From: Taxillus chinensis
Lineage: Eukaryota > Streptophyta > Magnoliopsida > Santalales > Loranthaceae
Assembly: GCA_023512835.1 (NCBI GenBank)
Contig: CM042092.1
Coordinates: 26,299,543 to 26,363,542, forward strand
Direction: 5' to 3'
Length of the DNA: 64,000 nt
In this document: in pieces, positions 53,332 to 64,000 of the stretch
How the letters are laid out: each line of letters opens with the position of its first letter
Position numbering within the stretch: the first letter of the stretch is position 1
Notes under the pieces: generated by a model
Told to the model about the DNA's origin: nothing
The model's database searches: none
Seen by the model: the letters and a program-made list of their open reading frames with translations, nothing else
Made by a program: the position numbers and the translations under genes

Positions 53332-53482
53332 TGTTGGGAGAAAATATAAAAATATGAGGAAATAAAAATTGGCACACCGAGAAATTTATGTGGTTTGGAA
53401 AATTTCCTACATCTACGGAGCTAATGTAGTATTTTCACTATAAGAGAAAAATACACCGTGTTTACAAACACTCACTCCCAAT
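53332..53482 (-). mobile_element. Copia 3' LTR, outer part
   Basis: This is the first 151 bp of the left LTR (starting TGTTGGGAGAAAATAT). It ends CACTCCCAAT at the Reina insertion. The remainder is at 58993-59335. Confidence 0.88.
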
Positions 53483-53867
53483 TGTCACGGACCGAGGCTT
53501 ATCCTAGCATACTTAGGCCATTTTGGGGTATTTCCCCCTTGTAAAGTGTTGTACTTAGCTTATAGAGTAAGTTGTAGAGATTTTAGATTTCGATCATATA
53601 TGATGTCTCCTGGCGACATAGCCAGAAAAGTGTTAACATCTATATGTAGGGGAGTGATGTTGTAAAGCTTTCAAGCAATCAATACAATCGTTTGTTGCCT
53701 TCGTTTAAATCGATCTTCCGCTAAGCGCTTCCCTACACAATTGCTTTACAACGGATCGATGGGTTCCGATCCAAATGCGACGAGTTAGGCTGACCTAGCG
53801 TTCCTTCGTACGGGTGGGAACTAGGTGCCGCACGGGTTAAGCTGCTATAAAGGCTGACCCCGTGACA
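53483..53867 (+). mobile_element. Reina 5' LTR
   Basis: It starts TGTCACGGACCGAGGC and ends GACCCCGTGACA, and is followed by AG and the primer site TGGTATCAGAGC. Confidence 0.95.
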
Positions 53868-53935
53868 AGTGGTATCAGAGCACGGTTGGTGCTAAAGTTC
53901 GGTGGAACAATCAAAAACTTCGAGACGGTGTAAAA

Positions 53936-55218
53936 ATGACAAACGGAGGATCCGTTGTCATTAGTGGTGGCGACCACGAAGGCCGCGACAAGGAGCACCA
54001 CGCTAAGGAACGGAGGAGAGACAAGTCCGTTTCGAGGGAGACATGTCCATTGGAGAGTCGACTAGCCAAATTGGAGTTGGCGTTAGCCGAACAGATGGAG
54101 GTGGTCGAGGAGCACACTGAAAGCATCGAAAAGCTGGACTCAGAGGGTGAGGAAAGCTATGGGAGGATGCAAGGGCTTCTCAACTCCGTCATGGACGACA
54201 TGAACTCTCGATTTGAGGGCTTGAAGGGTTCTCTCATGTCCCAAATCCTGGCGATGCAAGAGGAAATCAAAGAGATCAAGGCGGATTGGTCTCTCTCTGT
54301 AAGATGGCGGTCACCCAAGGTGGCGTTGGTGGCCATTCCAGCTCCAAAATCGATGTGCCAAAGCCTAAGACCTATGCTGGGTCTAGGAATGCAAGGGAGT
54401 TAGACAACTTCCTCTGGACCATGGAGCAGTACTTCGATGCCTTGAATATTGTTGACGAGGCAAAGAAGGTGAAGACCGCTCCGCTATACTTAGTCGATTC
54501 GGCTATGGTGTGGTGGAGGCAACGATATGCCGACAAGGAGTGCGGCTTATGCATTATCGATAATTGGGCGGATTTCAAGCGGGAGATCAAGGCCCAGTTC
54601 TATCCCCAGAACGCGGAGGACGAGTCCCGGGCGAAACTTCGGCGCCTTACCCACAAGGGCACGGTGCGGGAGTATGTCCGCGAGTTTTCAGAGCTCATCT
54701 TGGAGATCCCGAATATGTCCGCGAAGGATTCATTATTTTCCTTCATGGACGGATTGCAACAATGGGCAAAGCTGGAGCTGCAGCGGAGGAATGTGCAGGA
54801 CCTGGCGTCGGCCATGGCGGTGGCCGAATCACTCATCGAGTACAAGAAGCCGGAGAAAACCACCAGTTCTTCATCGACTTCCAAGGCGAACAGGTTCCAC
54901 AAGGAGAAACGTGGGGGAGACAACCGGAGTGAAGGAAAAGGGAGACCCTTCCAACCGTCTAAGGACCTTCGCCCAAAACACTTTGCGAATGGTTCCAAGG
55001 ACGGGGAAAAGCCAAGGATCTCCTGTTTCCTTTGTGAAGGCCCTCACAAGGCGTTCGAGTGCCCGAAGCGCTCCAAGCTCTCCGCGATGATCAACGAAGA
55101 CGAAGAGAGGAATGCGAGGGATCCACGACTTGGTTCCTTGCAACTCCTCAATGCAATCAAGGCGAAGGTGGAGGTGCCACCATCCGGACGACGAAGGGCG
55201 CATGTACGTGCTCGCTAA
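53936..55218 (+). pseudogene. Reina gag, one frameshift
   Basis: It starts MTNGGSVVISGGDHEG at 53936 with a charged coiled-coil N-terminus. A one-base shift in the TCTCTCTCT run at about 54290-54299 moves the reading to the frame that carries VPKPKTYAGSRNARELDNFL, the WWRQRYADKE segment and FSFMDGLQQWAKLELQR. The knuckle is [13 protein letters not shown] (CX2CX3HX4C). Gag forms the particle and binds RNA. Only the slip in the dinucleotide run appears to break it. Confidence 0.85.
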
Positions 55219-55306
55219 GACCAATAACCTTGAAACTAAGGCCTTGGTGGACACGGGTGCGACCAACAACTTCATTAAGGTGGAAGAAGCTCGTAGGCGG
55301 GGATAG
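55112..55306 (+). pseudogene. Reina protease active-site region
   Basis: In this frame [18 protein letters not shown] gives the DTGA site. The frame ends at a TAG at 55304, and the downstream protease half ([19 protein letters not shown]) is in the next frame, so a one-base indel lies near 55295. Confidence 0.8.
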
Positions 55307-55309
55307 CTA

Positions 55310-57497
55310 CAAAGAAGAAAAGGGCTGGTCGAAGGCGGTGAACTCCAGCGCCGGTCCAATCCATGGCGTGGCTCGAGGTGTCGAGCTAAGTATTGGCGAG
55401 TGGAGAGGCAAGGTGAATCTCTCCGTGGTGTCGATGGACGACTATCCCATGGTGTTGGGGATGGAGTTCGTTGACCAGGTGCGGGCAATTCCAATTCCTA
55501 GCACCAACACAATGTGCATCATGGACGAGGGGAAAACGTGCATGGTGAAGGTAATGCGGGAGGAAGAGCTCAAGGCGAAGTCTCTTTCGGCGCTCCAACT
55601 GTCTAAAGGAGTTAGACGACAGGAGCCAACCTTCATTGCCATGGTGAAGGAAGAAGGCCCAAGTGTTGGGGAGGAGCCCCCAACCGAAGTGAAGACGGTC
55701 CTTGAAGAGTTTGGGGACGTTATGCCACCTGAACTCCCCAAACAACTTCCGCCGAAGCGGGAGGTGGACCACAAGATCGAACTAGAGGCCGGTGCAAGGC
55801 CTACTGCTGCGGTGCCCTATTGGATGGCACCACCGGAGTTGGAGGAACTTCGGAAACAATTGAAGGACTTGTTGGATGCCGGTTTCATTCGGCCATCCAA
55901 AGCACCATTTGGAGCACCGGTGTTGTTCCAAAAGAAGCACGATGGGTCGATGCGGCTATGCATTGACTATAGGGCGCTAAACAAGATTACGGTGAAGAAC
56001 AGCTACCCCATCCCACTTATATCCGACCTCTTTGATCAACTTGGTGCTGCGAGATGGTTCTCAAAGCTAGATTTGCGGTCGGGATATTGGCAAGTGCGGA
56101 TAGCCGAAGGTGATGAGGCAAAGACGGCGTGCGTCACAAGATATGGCTCTTACGAGTTCTTGGTGATGCCCTTTGGCCTCACAAACGCCCCTGCCACATT
56201 TTGTACGTTGATGAACCGGATCTTCCAACCATACTTGGACAGATTCGTCGTGGTGTACCTTGATGACATTGTCGTCTATAGCAAAACGTTGGAGGAACAC
56301 AAGGCACACTTACGGCGGGTTTTCCAAATCTTAAGGGAGAACCAACTCTTTGTGAAGAAGGAGAAATGTGACTTTGCGAAGAAGGAGGTGCCCTTTTTGG
56401 GTCACATCATTGGCGGCGGCAAACTAAAGATGGACAACAAGAAAGTGTTAGCCATCAAGGAATGGGAGACGCCCAAGAAAGTCCCGGAGATGCGTTCCTT
56501 CCTTGGCTTGGTTAACTACTATAGAAGATTCATCCGCGGCTATTCCCACATTGCCGCACCCTTGACGGAACTACTAAAGAAGAACAAGACTTGGGTGTGG
56601 GATGATGCTTGCCGAGAGGCATTTGAGAAGTTGAAGCAAGCCGTGACAAACGGACCGGTGATGACACTGCCGGACCATACAAAGCCTTATGAAGTTCACA
56701 CGGATGCTTCAGACTTTGCCATCGGTGGAGTTCTAATGCAGGAGGGGCATCCTGTAGCATACGAAAGCCGGAAACTTAATGGCACCGAACGGAGGTACGC
56801 GGTGCATGAAAAGGAGATGACGGCAGTTATGCATTGCCTTCGGGTGTGGAGGCATTATTTGCTAGGGTCCAAGTTCGTGGTGAAGACGGACAACATTGCT
56901 ACGAGTTATTTCCTAACTCAAAGGAACTTAACTCCGAAGCAAGCACGGTGGCAAGGACTCCTAGCGGAATTCGACTTTGTGCTCGAGTACAAACCGGGCA
57001 CAAATAATGTGGTGGCCGATGCACTAAGTCGGAAGGCGGAACTTGCAGCCATTAGCCAACCACAATTCCCCCTGGTGGACAAATTAAAGGAAGGAATGGA
57101 GCATGACCCATTAGCCAAGTCCTTGGTGGAATGCGTCAAAGCTGGGAAGACGCGGCGATTTTGGCTAAGGGATGACTTGCTCCATACTCGAGGGGAACGG
57201 GTGTACGTTCCTAAATGGGGAAGTTTGAGGAGAGACATCCTCAAAGAATGTCACGACTCGCGGTGGGCTGGCCATCCCGGAGTTGATCGTACCTTGGCGT
57301 TGGTGGAAAGGAGCTACTACTGGCCTCAACTTTACGAGGACGTTCAAGTGTACGTGAGGACTTGTCTTGTGTGCCAACAAGACAAGATAGAGAATCGGCA
57401 ATCGGCAGGACTGTTAGAACCTTTGCCTACTCTGGAAAGACCTTGGGAGAGTGTTTCGATGGACTTCATTGTTTGTCTCCCAAGATCCGAAGGATGA
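55310..57497 (+). pseudogene. Reina pol: protease end, RT, RNase H and integrase N-terminus
   Basis: This is one long frame. RT motifs are [57 protein letters not shown] and the catalytic [12 protein letters not shown] near 56256. RNase H has [35 protein letters not shown] and VVADALSRK. Integrase begins with the zinc module, [15 protein letters not shown] and CLVCQQDK, then [13 protein letters not shown] with the first catalytic D. The frame ends at a TGA (57495-57497) but reopens in the same frame directly after it. Apart from that stop all catalytic residues seen are intact. Confidence 0.9.
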
Positions 57498-58400
57498 GGT
57501 ACGATCATTGTGGTGGTCGACCGATTCTCTAAGTACGGAGTTTTCATTCCAGCTCCAAAGGACTGCACGGCAGACGACACGGCCCGACTATTCTTCAAGT
57601 ACGTGGTAAAGTACTGGGGCATTCCAAAGACAATCGTGAGCGATCGGGACTCTCGATTTACTGGGCGGTTTTGGACCGAGCTGTTTCGGATAATGGGTTC
57701 AGACTTAAACTTTTCAACAAGTTTCCACCCACAAACAGACGGCCAAACTGAACATGTCAATGGCTTACTGGAGCTATACCTGAGGCACTATGTGAGTGCC
57801 AATCAAAGAGATTGGGCCAAGTTACTGGACATAGCCCAATTCTCATATAACTTACAGAAGAGCGAGTCCACGAACGAGAGCCCGTTCGAACTCGCAACTG
57901 GGCAGCAACCATTGACGCCCACTTCCATCACTCGGGGGTACACTGGAAAGAGCCCCGCGGCGTTCAAGTTTGCAAAAAGATGGCATGAACAGACGGATCT
58001 GGCCAGGGCATACTTGCACAAGGCGGCGAAGAAGATGAAGAAGTGGGCGGATCAACAAAGGAGGCCCTTGGAATTTCAGGAAGGAGACATGGTGATGCTC
58101 AAACTCCTTCCGCGCCAAACCAAAGCACTCAGACAATTGCATAAGGGTTTGGTGCGCCGATATGAGGGGCCTTTCAAAGTACTTAAGAGAGTTGGGAAGG
58201 TCTCATACAAACTGGACCTCCCGACTAGCTTACAAAGGCATCCGGTGTTCCACGTTAGTTTGCTCAAGCCTTACCACGAAGACTTGGAAGATACGAGCGG
58301 ACAACGGGCGGTGCGGACACCAACAGCATCAATGGGCAAGACCTACGATAAAGAGATAGAGAAAATCCACTCTCGTAGAGTCGTGCCAAGAAGGGCGTAG
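57498..58400 (+). pseudogene. Reina integrase core and C-terminus
   Basis: It continues in the same frame after the TGA: VVDRFSKYGVFIPAP, TIVSDRDSRFTGRFW (second D) and HPQTDGQTEHVNGLLELYLR (glutamate region). The GPF module is YEGPFKVLKRVGKVSYKLDL and the end is HPVFHVSLLKPYH. It stops at 58400 (HSRRVVPRRA), where the chromodomain should continue. Confidence 0.88.
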
Positions 58401-58586
58401 ATCCAAGCCGGGTGGAGTACTACGTCCAATGGAAGAACAGGCCGGTTCAAGAGGCAAGGCCGGGAGAAGGAAGAGGATCTGGGACAATTCTCCAAAGAGA
58501 TTGAAGAGTACCGGGAAGAAACCGAACGCTACATTCAGCAGTTCGACAAGTTCGAGGAAGCCGAAGACGCAACGAGGACGCTGTGA
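58360..58586 (+). pseudogene. Reina chromodomain-like tail, frameshifted
   Basis: The usual pattern begins in the pol frame (EIEKIHSRRVV), passes to a second frame with VDPSRVEYYVQWKN, and to a third with EEDLGQFSKEIEEYREETER and a stop near 58586. Two indels break the module. Confidence 0.65.
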
Positions 58587-58603
58587 AATCGGGTGGGGGA
58601 GAA

Positions 58604-58988
58604 TGTCACGGACCGAGGCTTATCCTAGCATACTTAGGCCATTTTGGGGTATTTCCCCCTTGTAAAGTGTTGTACTTAGCTTATAGAGTAAGTTGTAGAG
58701 ATTTTAGATTTCGATCATATATGATGTCTCCTGGCGACATAGCCAGAAAAGTGTTAACATCTATATGTAGGGGAGTGATGTTGTAAAGCTTTCAAGCAAT
58801 CAATACAATCGTTTGTTGCCTTCGTTTAAATCGATCTTCCGCTAAGCGCTTCCCTACACAATTGCTTTACAACGGATCGATGGGTTCCGATCCAAATGCG
58901 ACGAGTTAGGCTGACCTAGCGTTCCTTCGTACGGGTGGGAACTAGGTGCCGCACGGGTTAAGCTGCTATAAAGGCTGACCCCGTGACA
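58604..58988 (+). mobile_element. Reina 3' LTR
   Basis: This copy of the 5' LTR is preceded by the purine tract. The following CAAT is the target duplication, confirmed by the empty site in the other copia LTR. Confidence 0.95.
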
Positions 58989-58992
58989 CAAT

Positions 58993-59051
58993 ACCCAATT
59001 ACACCCGAGAATTCATCAATTTGATAATTCTCTCACTTTATATTTGTCTCA

Positions 59052-59111
<60 letters not shown>

Positions 59112-59335
59112 GTCTCACACTTGAGAGGCTTGGGATGATTTCGCAAGCTCCTCATGATGCCTTTTATAGGTTATTGCTTGCACACCTTATTTGACAAAAA
59201 ATGGAGCCGCATTACTTGTTTGACAAAATGGGTTCCGTAACCTTTTTTTCTTCTTTTCCTTTCTCACGGTATTGTGTCCAGCTGTTCCGTAACCATGGGT
59301 GTTTGCCCATGGTTTTGCCGCCGTAATAGTTGACA
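58993..59335 (-). mobile_element. Copia 3' LTR, inner part
   Basis: This continues the LTR after the Reina element and its CAAT duplication and ends TAATAGTTGACA. It carries a CT microsatellite that is much longer than in the other LTR. Confidence 0.88.
59053..59108. repeat. (CT)n microsatellite
   Basis: About 28 CT units are read directly; the matching site in the other copia LTR (63634-63645) has only a few. Confidence 0.95.
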
Positions 59336-59689
59336 ATCTCCCACTTGAAGACTAATTTCAATCTATTTTCACACATGCAGTAGCTCTTTTCAATGCAATT
59401 ATTCTTGAAGACCAATTAGAGTTGCATACAACTCTAATTTGTCTATAGTGACTGCTTTAGTTAATATATCAGCTGGGTTCTTACTTCCCTGTATCTTTAC
59501 AAGTATCAACACTTCATCCTCCAATAGTGATCAAATGAAATGAAAACGAAGTCCAATATGCTTGGTCCTTGAATGAAAAGTAAAATTCTTGGCCAAGCAT
59601 ATTGCACTCTGACTAGCACTATACAATACATCCATCTCTTGATTGAAACCCATTTATGCTAATAATCCTTGTAACCATATAAATTCCTT

Positions 59690-59990
59690 GATGGCTTCTA
59701 TCACTGCATTATACTCTGCATCAGTTGTAGATGAAGCCATAATTTTTTACAACTGAAAATTCTAGCTCACTGCCATAGTCCCCAATGTGAACACATATCC
59801 TATAGTGCTCCTCTCGTGGTCTATTTCTCCAGTAAAATTAGCATCAATATAGCCCTGCAACTTTAGTTCACCTTTTCTTAAACATAGACATTTGTTAGTA
59901 GTACATCGCAGGTATCTAAGTTGCTCACTGCTGCCACTATATGAGTAATATCTGGTCACGTGCACACCATGACAAACATCAAGCTTTCAA
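59690..59990 (-). pseudogene. Copia RNase H, broken
   Basis: The frame 59965-59762 reads LQGYIDANFTGEIDHERSTI then GYVFTLGTMAVS, matching the copia GY.DAD.AGD...RRSTTGYVF motif. It is followed toward 59700 by residues like SSTTDAEYNAV. Confidence 0.78.
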
Positions 59991-60099
59991 TGGATAAGGC
60001 ATACAGAACCTTAGCCATGTAGTCCTTCTCTTCATCTGTCTTTGGACATTGCTCCTTTGATAATTTAAAATGATTAAAAGGAGGTGTTCTCACTAATTT

Positions 60100-60880
60100 G
60101 GCATCACTCATACTAAACTTTTTTAAAATCCTACAAATATATTTTGCTTAAGATAATTGTAAGATACCTTTCTCTCTATTTTTATTAATCCTCATTCCAA
60201 GTATCTGCTTTGCCGCACCCAATTCCTTCATCTCAAATTCACCGACAACTGTCTCTTCAACTTGTTGATGTCATCTAAATTTGCTCTCGTTATTAGCATG
60301 TCATCAACATAAAGTAGCAACATAATAAAACTGGAATCAACCTTCTCAAAGTAATAGCAGTAGTCAGCATTGCATCTCAGATAGTCATTATCTTGCAGGA
60401 AACCATCAAATTTCTTATACCACTGTCGGGGGTGCTTGTTTTAAACCATATAAGCTTTTGGTCAACCTACATATTAGATCTTTATTGCCCTTATTTGTGA
60501 ATATTTCTGGTTGCTTCATGTATATCTCTTCCTCCAAGTCTCCATGGAGAAAAGTTGTCTTTACGTCTAATTGCTCTAGATGTAGATCTTTTTATTACTA
60601 CAATGCTCAAAAGTGACCAAATGATAGTTAGTTTAATAACTAGAGAGAATATTTTAGTGTAGTCAATACCTTCCTTTTGTTGGAAGTCTTTAACTATCAG
60701 TCTTGTTTTATATCACTTAGAGTTATCATGCTCCTTCTTGACTCAGTACACTCATTTGTTTTGCAAAGCTTTCTTGCCAACTGAGAGCTTTGCTAATTTC
60801 CAAGTCTAATTGGATATAAAAGACTTCATTTCATCTTCCATCATGAGATCCCACTTGCTCGCATCCTCTACCTAACTTGC
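60100..60880 (-). pseudogene. Copia reverse transcriptase, broken
   Basis: On the - strand near 60330-60260 the reading MLLLYVDDMLITRANLDDIN carries the YVDD catalytic box. Weaker RT similarity extends on both sides with stops. It lies downstream of integrase as expected for copia. Confidence 0.75.
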
Positions 60881-61279
60881 TTCATGATAGCATTCAGGTT
60901 CTCCTCCATCTATTAGAAGCAAATAATTCAAGTACTTTCTGTTTGGTATATGCGGTCGATTGGATCTCCTCAATATAGGAACTTAATCCTGTGGATCTTC
61001 ACTGACTTGTCCTGTAACTTTCTCCACCTGAGGTTTCTAACTTGTTTTGATAGTTTCACTATTTGGGACATCATCGGGCCAAGGTAAACAGGTTCATGAT
61101 CCATTTGACTAGTGAATTCGGTCGTGTTTCTATCTTTATACAAGACTTTTTCATTAAACACAATACCTCTACTTCTAATGATTTTTTTATTTTAGTTGTC
61201 CTAGCATCTATAACCAAATTCATCACTACCATAACTAATAAATGTGCATTTAAGTATTTTAGCATTAAATTTGTTTCTA

Positions 61280-62400
61280 GCATTATCACTAATATGCACA
61301 TAAGAGACAACCAAAAACTTTCAAATGTGAAAGTCTAACCTCTTTTCCCGTCCAAACTTTTTCTGGTATTTTGAAGTCTAGAGGTGTTGATGGTCCACGA
61401 TTGATTAGGTATGCTATTGTGTTGATTACCTCCGCCCAAAACTGCTTGGGCAACCTTGCATGTATGTGCATACTTTTAGCTCTCTTAGTCAATGTCCTAT
61501 TCATCCGTTCTACTATGCCATTCTGTTGTGGTGTTCTTGGCATAGATCTCTCGATCCTTATCCCACTCTCATAATAGAACCGTTTAAACCTGGTGTCTTC
61601 ATATTTTCCATCATTATCTGAATGCAACTTTTTAACGTTCAAACATGTTTCATTCTCCACCATCGCTTTCTAACTTTTGAATGTTTCAAATACTTCTGAC
61701 TTCTGTCTGATGAAGTATACTCATACTTTCCTTGAATGATCATCAATAAAGGTAACAAAGTAATATTTATCTCCAATTGATGAAACTGGAGCCGGTCCCC
61801 AAATATCCGTATGAATCAATTCGAGCTTTGATTCTTTTGAGGTTTTGCCTTCCCTTTTGAAGTCGACCAATTTCTACTTTCCTAAAATATAGCTCTCACA
61901 CAAATCAATATATATTGATTTTACTCATGGTAGCTTCCCTTTTGAATGCATGACTTTGATTCTTTTTGCACTCATGTGACCAAGTTTTGGTGGCACGAAT
62001 TTGGGTCGTCTTTACACTCTGCAATTATAATAAAATAATTTCCATTCATAGTTTTGTAAAGAGTTCCATGTTTTTTATCCCGTGCAATGGTCATGGATCC
62101 CTTTGAAATCTTTCGGTTATCTCCTGCAAAAGTGGACACGTAGCCATCTTTTTCTAATTATCCAATGGAAATTAAATTCCTTTTGAAACTAGGTACATGT
62201 CTCACATCTTTCATAGCCTCCATACAGATCCATTGAGCATGATCTATACAGTTCCTTGACCATCGACGTCGCATGCTTGATCATTACCGAGATACACCTT
62301 TTTTGATTTTCCGAAACATAATCCTCAAACACTTCTTTGCTTGAGTTAGAGTGTAATGAAGCCCCTAAATCTAGCACCCAGGATTTCGTCTTGCTCTCCA
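61280..62400 (-). pseudogene. Copia protease and integrase, broken
   Basis: The protease site reads SWVLDLGASLHS (62390-62355), with leucine where DSGAS is usual. Integrase is read in the frame 61663-61289 with HSDNDGKYED, PQQNGIVERMNRTL (catalytic glutamate) and LPKQFWAEVINTIAYLINR. The zinc finger and first catalytic region (62200-61680) are in several frames with stops. Confidence 0.82.
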
Positions 62401-62459
62401 TAGAATATATGAGAGCATCATTTGATGTGACATTTGCACTTCCATGCACATCGTCTTTC

Positions 62460-63180
62460 TTTTTTTGGACCCTTACACTTAGACTTAAAGTGTCCCAATT
62501 TTCCACAATTCCAACATTCAATTTTATCTTTACCTTTGTTGGTTTGGAACTGACGACCTCTAAATTTGGATCTACCATTCCTCGATATAGATTTTCATTG
62601 TTGAGTGCTTCTATTTCTGTTTCTACCTCTGCTCTCCATATTTAATGTTGATGCCGATGTGAGAGGGCCTTCTTCCTTCCTTCTGATCTCCTCCGTCATG
62701 ATCATATCTGCTACTTTTGAGAATACCATTTTTTTCCAAAAGAAGTAGAAATAGATTGTACCATTAGCTGCCAACTTTCTGACATAGTATTAAGCAAGAT
62801 ACTGGCATTAACTTCATCAGTGAAAGTAATTTCTACTGATTTGAATTGATCTTTGGTCTCATTGAAGGAATTTAGATGCTCTCTAAAATTTCCATTTTTT
62901 GCATTTTTAAATTAAACAACTTCTTAATTAAAAATACCTTGTGGGTTGTAGATGGCTACTCGTACATATTCGAGAGAGCTTTTATCAATCCCGTAGTTAT
63001 ATCTTGATCTTTGATGTTGAAGGCCACAAATCTTGTCAAACTTAGATGGACCGCCCCCATGGCTTTCCGATCTAATACTTTCCACTCGTCATCTTTTATT
63101 TCCATCGGCTTTTTTCTCATCGGCAAGTATAAGTCTTTCTGATACAGATAGTCCGCATATGCATTCATCAAAAACTGAAT
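62460..63180 (-). pseudogene. Copia gag, broken
   Basis: The frame 63171-62956 reads DLYLPMRKKPMEIKDDEWKV, LDRKAMGAVHLSLTRFVAFN and then ALSNMYE, a typical copia gag N-terminal half. In another frame near 62518-62463 the zinc knuckle CWNCGKLGHFKSKC is intact (CX2CX4HX4C). Between them are stops and indels. Confidence 0.8.
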
Positions 63181-63421
63181 ATCGTATCGTCAAATTTCTC
63201 GATCTTGTATGAATCCTTCTCGAACGCCATGACACCTTCTCGAACTCGAACCTACTGTTTCACTGTATGCTTGAACAGTATCGTATATGCGAGAGGTACG
63301 TATACACAAAATTAAAATACTCAAGAACAAATCTTTTCTGATGTGACAGATTAGACACAGTTGCACCCACGAGCATACTAAGATTTTTCAATAAAATTCG
63401 AACTTCGAGCTCGATACCAGT

Positions 63422-63873
63422 TGTTGGAAAAAAATATAAAAATAGAAGGAAGTAAAAATTTGCACACCGAAAATTTTACATGGTTCGGGAAATTTTCTAC
63501 GTTACTTAAGCTACTACAGTATTTTTACTATGAGAGAAAAATATACTGTGTTTATAAACACTCACTCCCAATACTCAATTACACAAAAAAATTTATCAAT
63601 TTGATAATTCTCTGACTATATTTTTCTCACGCTCTCTCTTTCTCTCAATGTCTTATACTTGGGAGGCTTGGGATGATTTTACAAGCTCTTCAAAATGTCT
63701 TTTATAGGCTATTACTTGCACATATTATTTGACAAAAAATAAAGTTGCACTACTTGTTTGACAAAATGAGTTCTGTAACCTTTTCTTCTTCTTTTCGTTT
63801 CTCACGTTATTGTGTCCAGTTATTCTGTAATCGTGGATGTTTGCCTATGGTTTTGCTGCCGTAATAGTTGATA
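63422..63873 (-). mobile_element. Copia 5' LTR
   Basis: Length is 452 bp; it starts TGTTGGAAAAAAATAT and ends GTAATAGTTGATA on the + strand. It preserves the empty-site sequence CTCACTCCCAATACTCAATT corresponding to the Reina insertion point in the other LTR. Confidence 0.88.
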
Positions 63874-63878
63874 GGACG

Positions 63879-64000
63879 GAACAAGAAAAAAGGATCCATT
63901 GGAATGGTTCGAGAAAAGATTGTTATCCCTATGCCCGGCAGCTTGAGTACTTAAATTTGTAAAGAGGTCACTTAGTTAACATTTGTGCCCCTTAATACAC
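63879..64000. other. Flanking DNA right of the copia element
   Basis: It continues the sequence interrupted at 53331. No gene is seen in the last 120 bases. Confidence 0.4.

Larger units (their letters stand above)
53483..58988 (+). mobile_element. Reina-type Ty3 chromovirus, LTRs read as identical
   Basis: The LTRs are at 53483-53867 and 58604-58988, both 385 bp, with no difference found by eye. The target duplication is CAAT (53479-53482 and 58989-58992). The small size (5.5 kb), short LTRs, a CX2CX3HX4C knuckle and a chromodomain-like tail fit Reina. A Met-type primer site (53870-53881) and purine tract (GGGTGGGGGAGAA, 58591-58603) are present. This is the youngest insertion in the window. 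Even so its ORFs have several frameshifts and a stop. Confidence 0.92.
53332..63873 (-). mobile_element. Ty1/copia retrotransposon, decayed, with a Reina element in its 3' LTR
   Basis: The LTRs are at 53332-59335 (interrupted) and 63422-63873. The target duplication GGACG is exact (53327-53331 and 63874-63878). On the - strand there is a Met-type primer site (63419-63407), gag with a zinc knuckle, protease, integrase, RT, RNase H and a purine tract, CTTCAAGTGGGAGAT (59350-59336). The integrase-before-RT order is diagnostic of copia. The LTRs are clearly diverged, and the outer end of the right LTR is TA rather than CA. All ORFs are broken. Confidence 0.92.

Overview
This window is repeat-dense nuclear DNA from a flowering plant. 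It has one recognisable host gene, six spliced exons on the + strand encoding prefoldin subunit 3 (11044-24607). Nearly everything else is transposable elements in nested layers: Ty3/gypsy of the Tat-like, Athila, Tekay/Del and Reina types, Ty1/copia, an L1-type LINE and a tRNA-type SINE. No prokaryotic, organellar, rRNA or CRISPR signal is seen. The species cannot be named from this sequence alone.

Layout. 1-5192: 3' non-coding end and 3' LTR of a Tat/Ogre-like Ty3 element, with tandem repeats. 5195-8016: an unclassified solo LTR that is itself interrupted by an Athila-like solo LTR (5524-7147). 8022-10740: AT-rich intergenic DNA with microsatellites. 10741-24607: promoter and gene of prefoldin 3. 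Its third intron is about 11.5 kb long because it contains two decayed copia fragments, a dead L1 (15228-19196) and two short LINE 3' tails. 24608-27601: 3' flank with a SINE bounded by a 14-bp target duplication, minisatellites and TA runs.

27602-50145: an Athila element on the - strand (TSD GTAAT). It carries gag-pro-RT-RH-integrase and an extra downstream ORF2 whose C-terminus resembles a Ulp1/C48 protease lacking its cysteine. Its integrase is split by a Tekay/Del chromovirus on the + strand (34060-43443, TSD CCTTA). 50146-53331: a MITE-like hairpin and a Tekay-type solo LTR (51007-53195, TSD GATCG). 53332-63873: a decayed copia element on the - strand (TSD GGACG). Its 3' LTR is interrupted by a Reina-type chromovirus (53483-58988) with two LTRs that read as identical.

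Most notable pattern. The Athila LTRs, the Tekay LTRs and the older Athila-like solo LTR share a promoter-like module: pairs of CACGTG G-boxes whose cores lie 17-20 bp apart, then a 22-bp palindrome centred on ACGT, then a TATA box. The flanking sequence is also alike, so this looks like shared ancestry or exchange rather than chance. A further G-box cluster with a TATA box lies just upstream of Athila ORF2 and may be an internal promoter. All element ORFs are broken by frameshifts or stops, including those of the Reina copy with identical LTRs. That fits either trans-mobilised defective copies or residual assembly indels.
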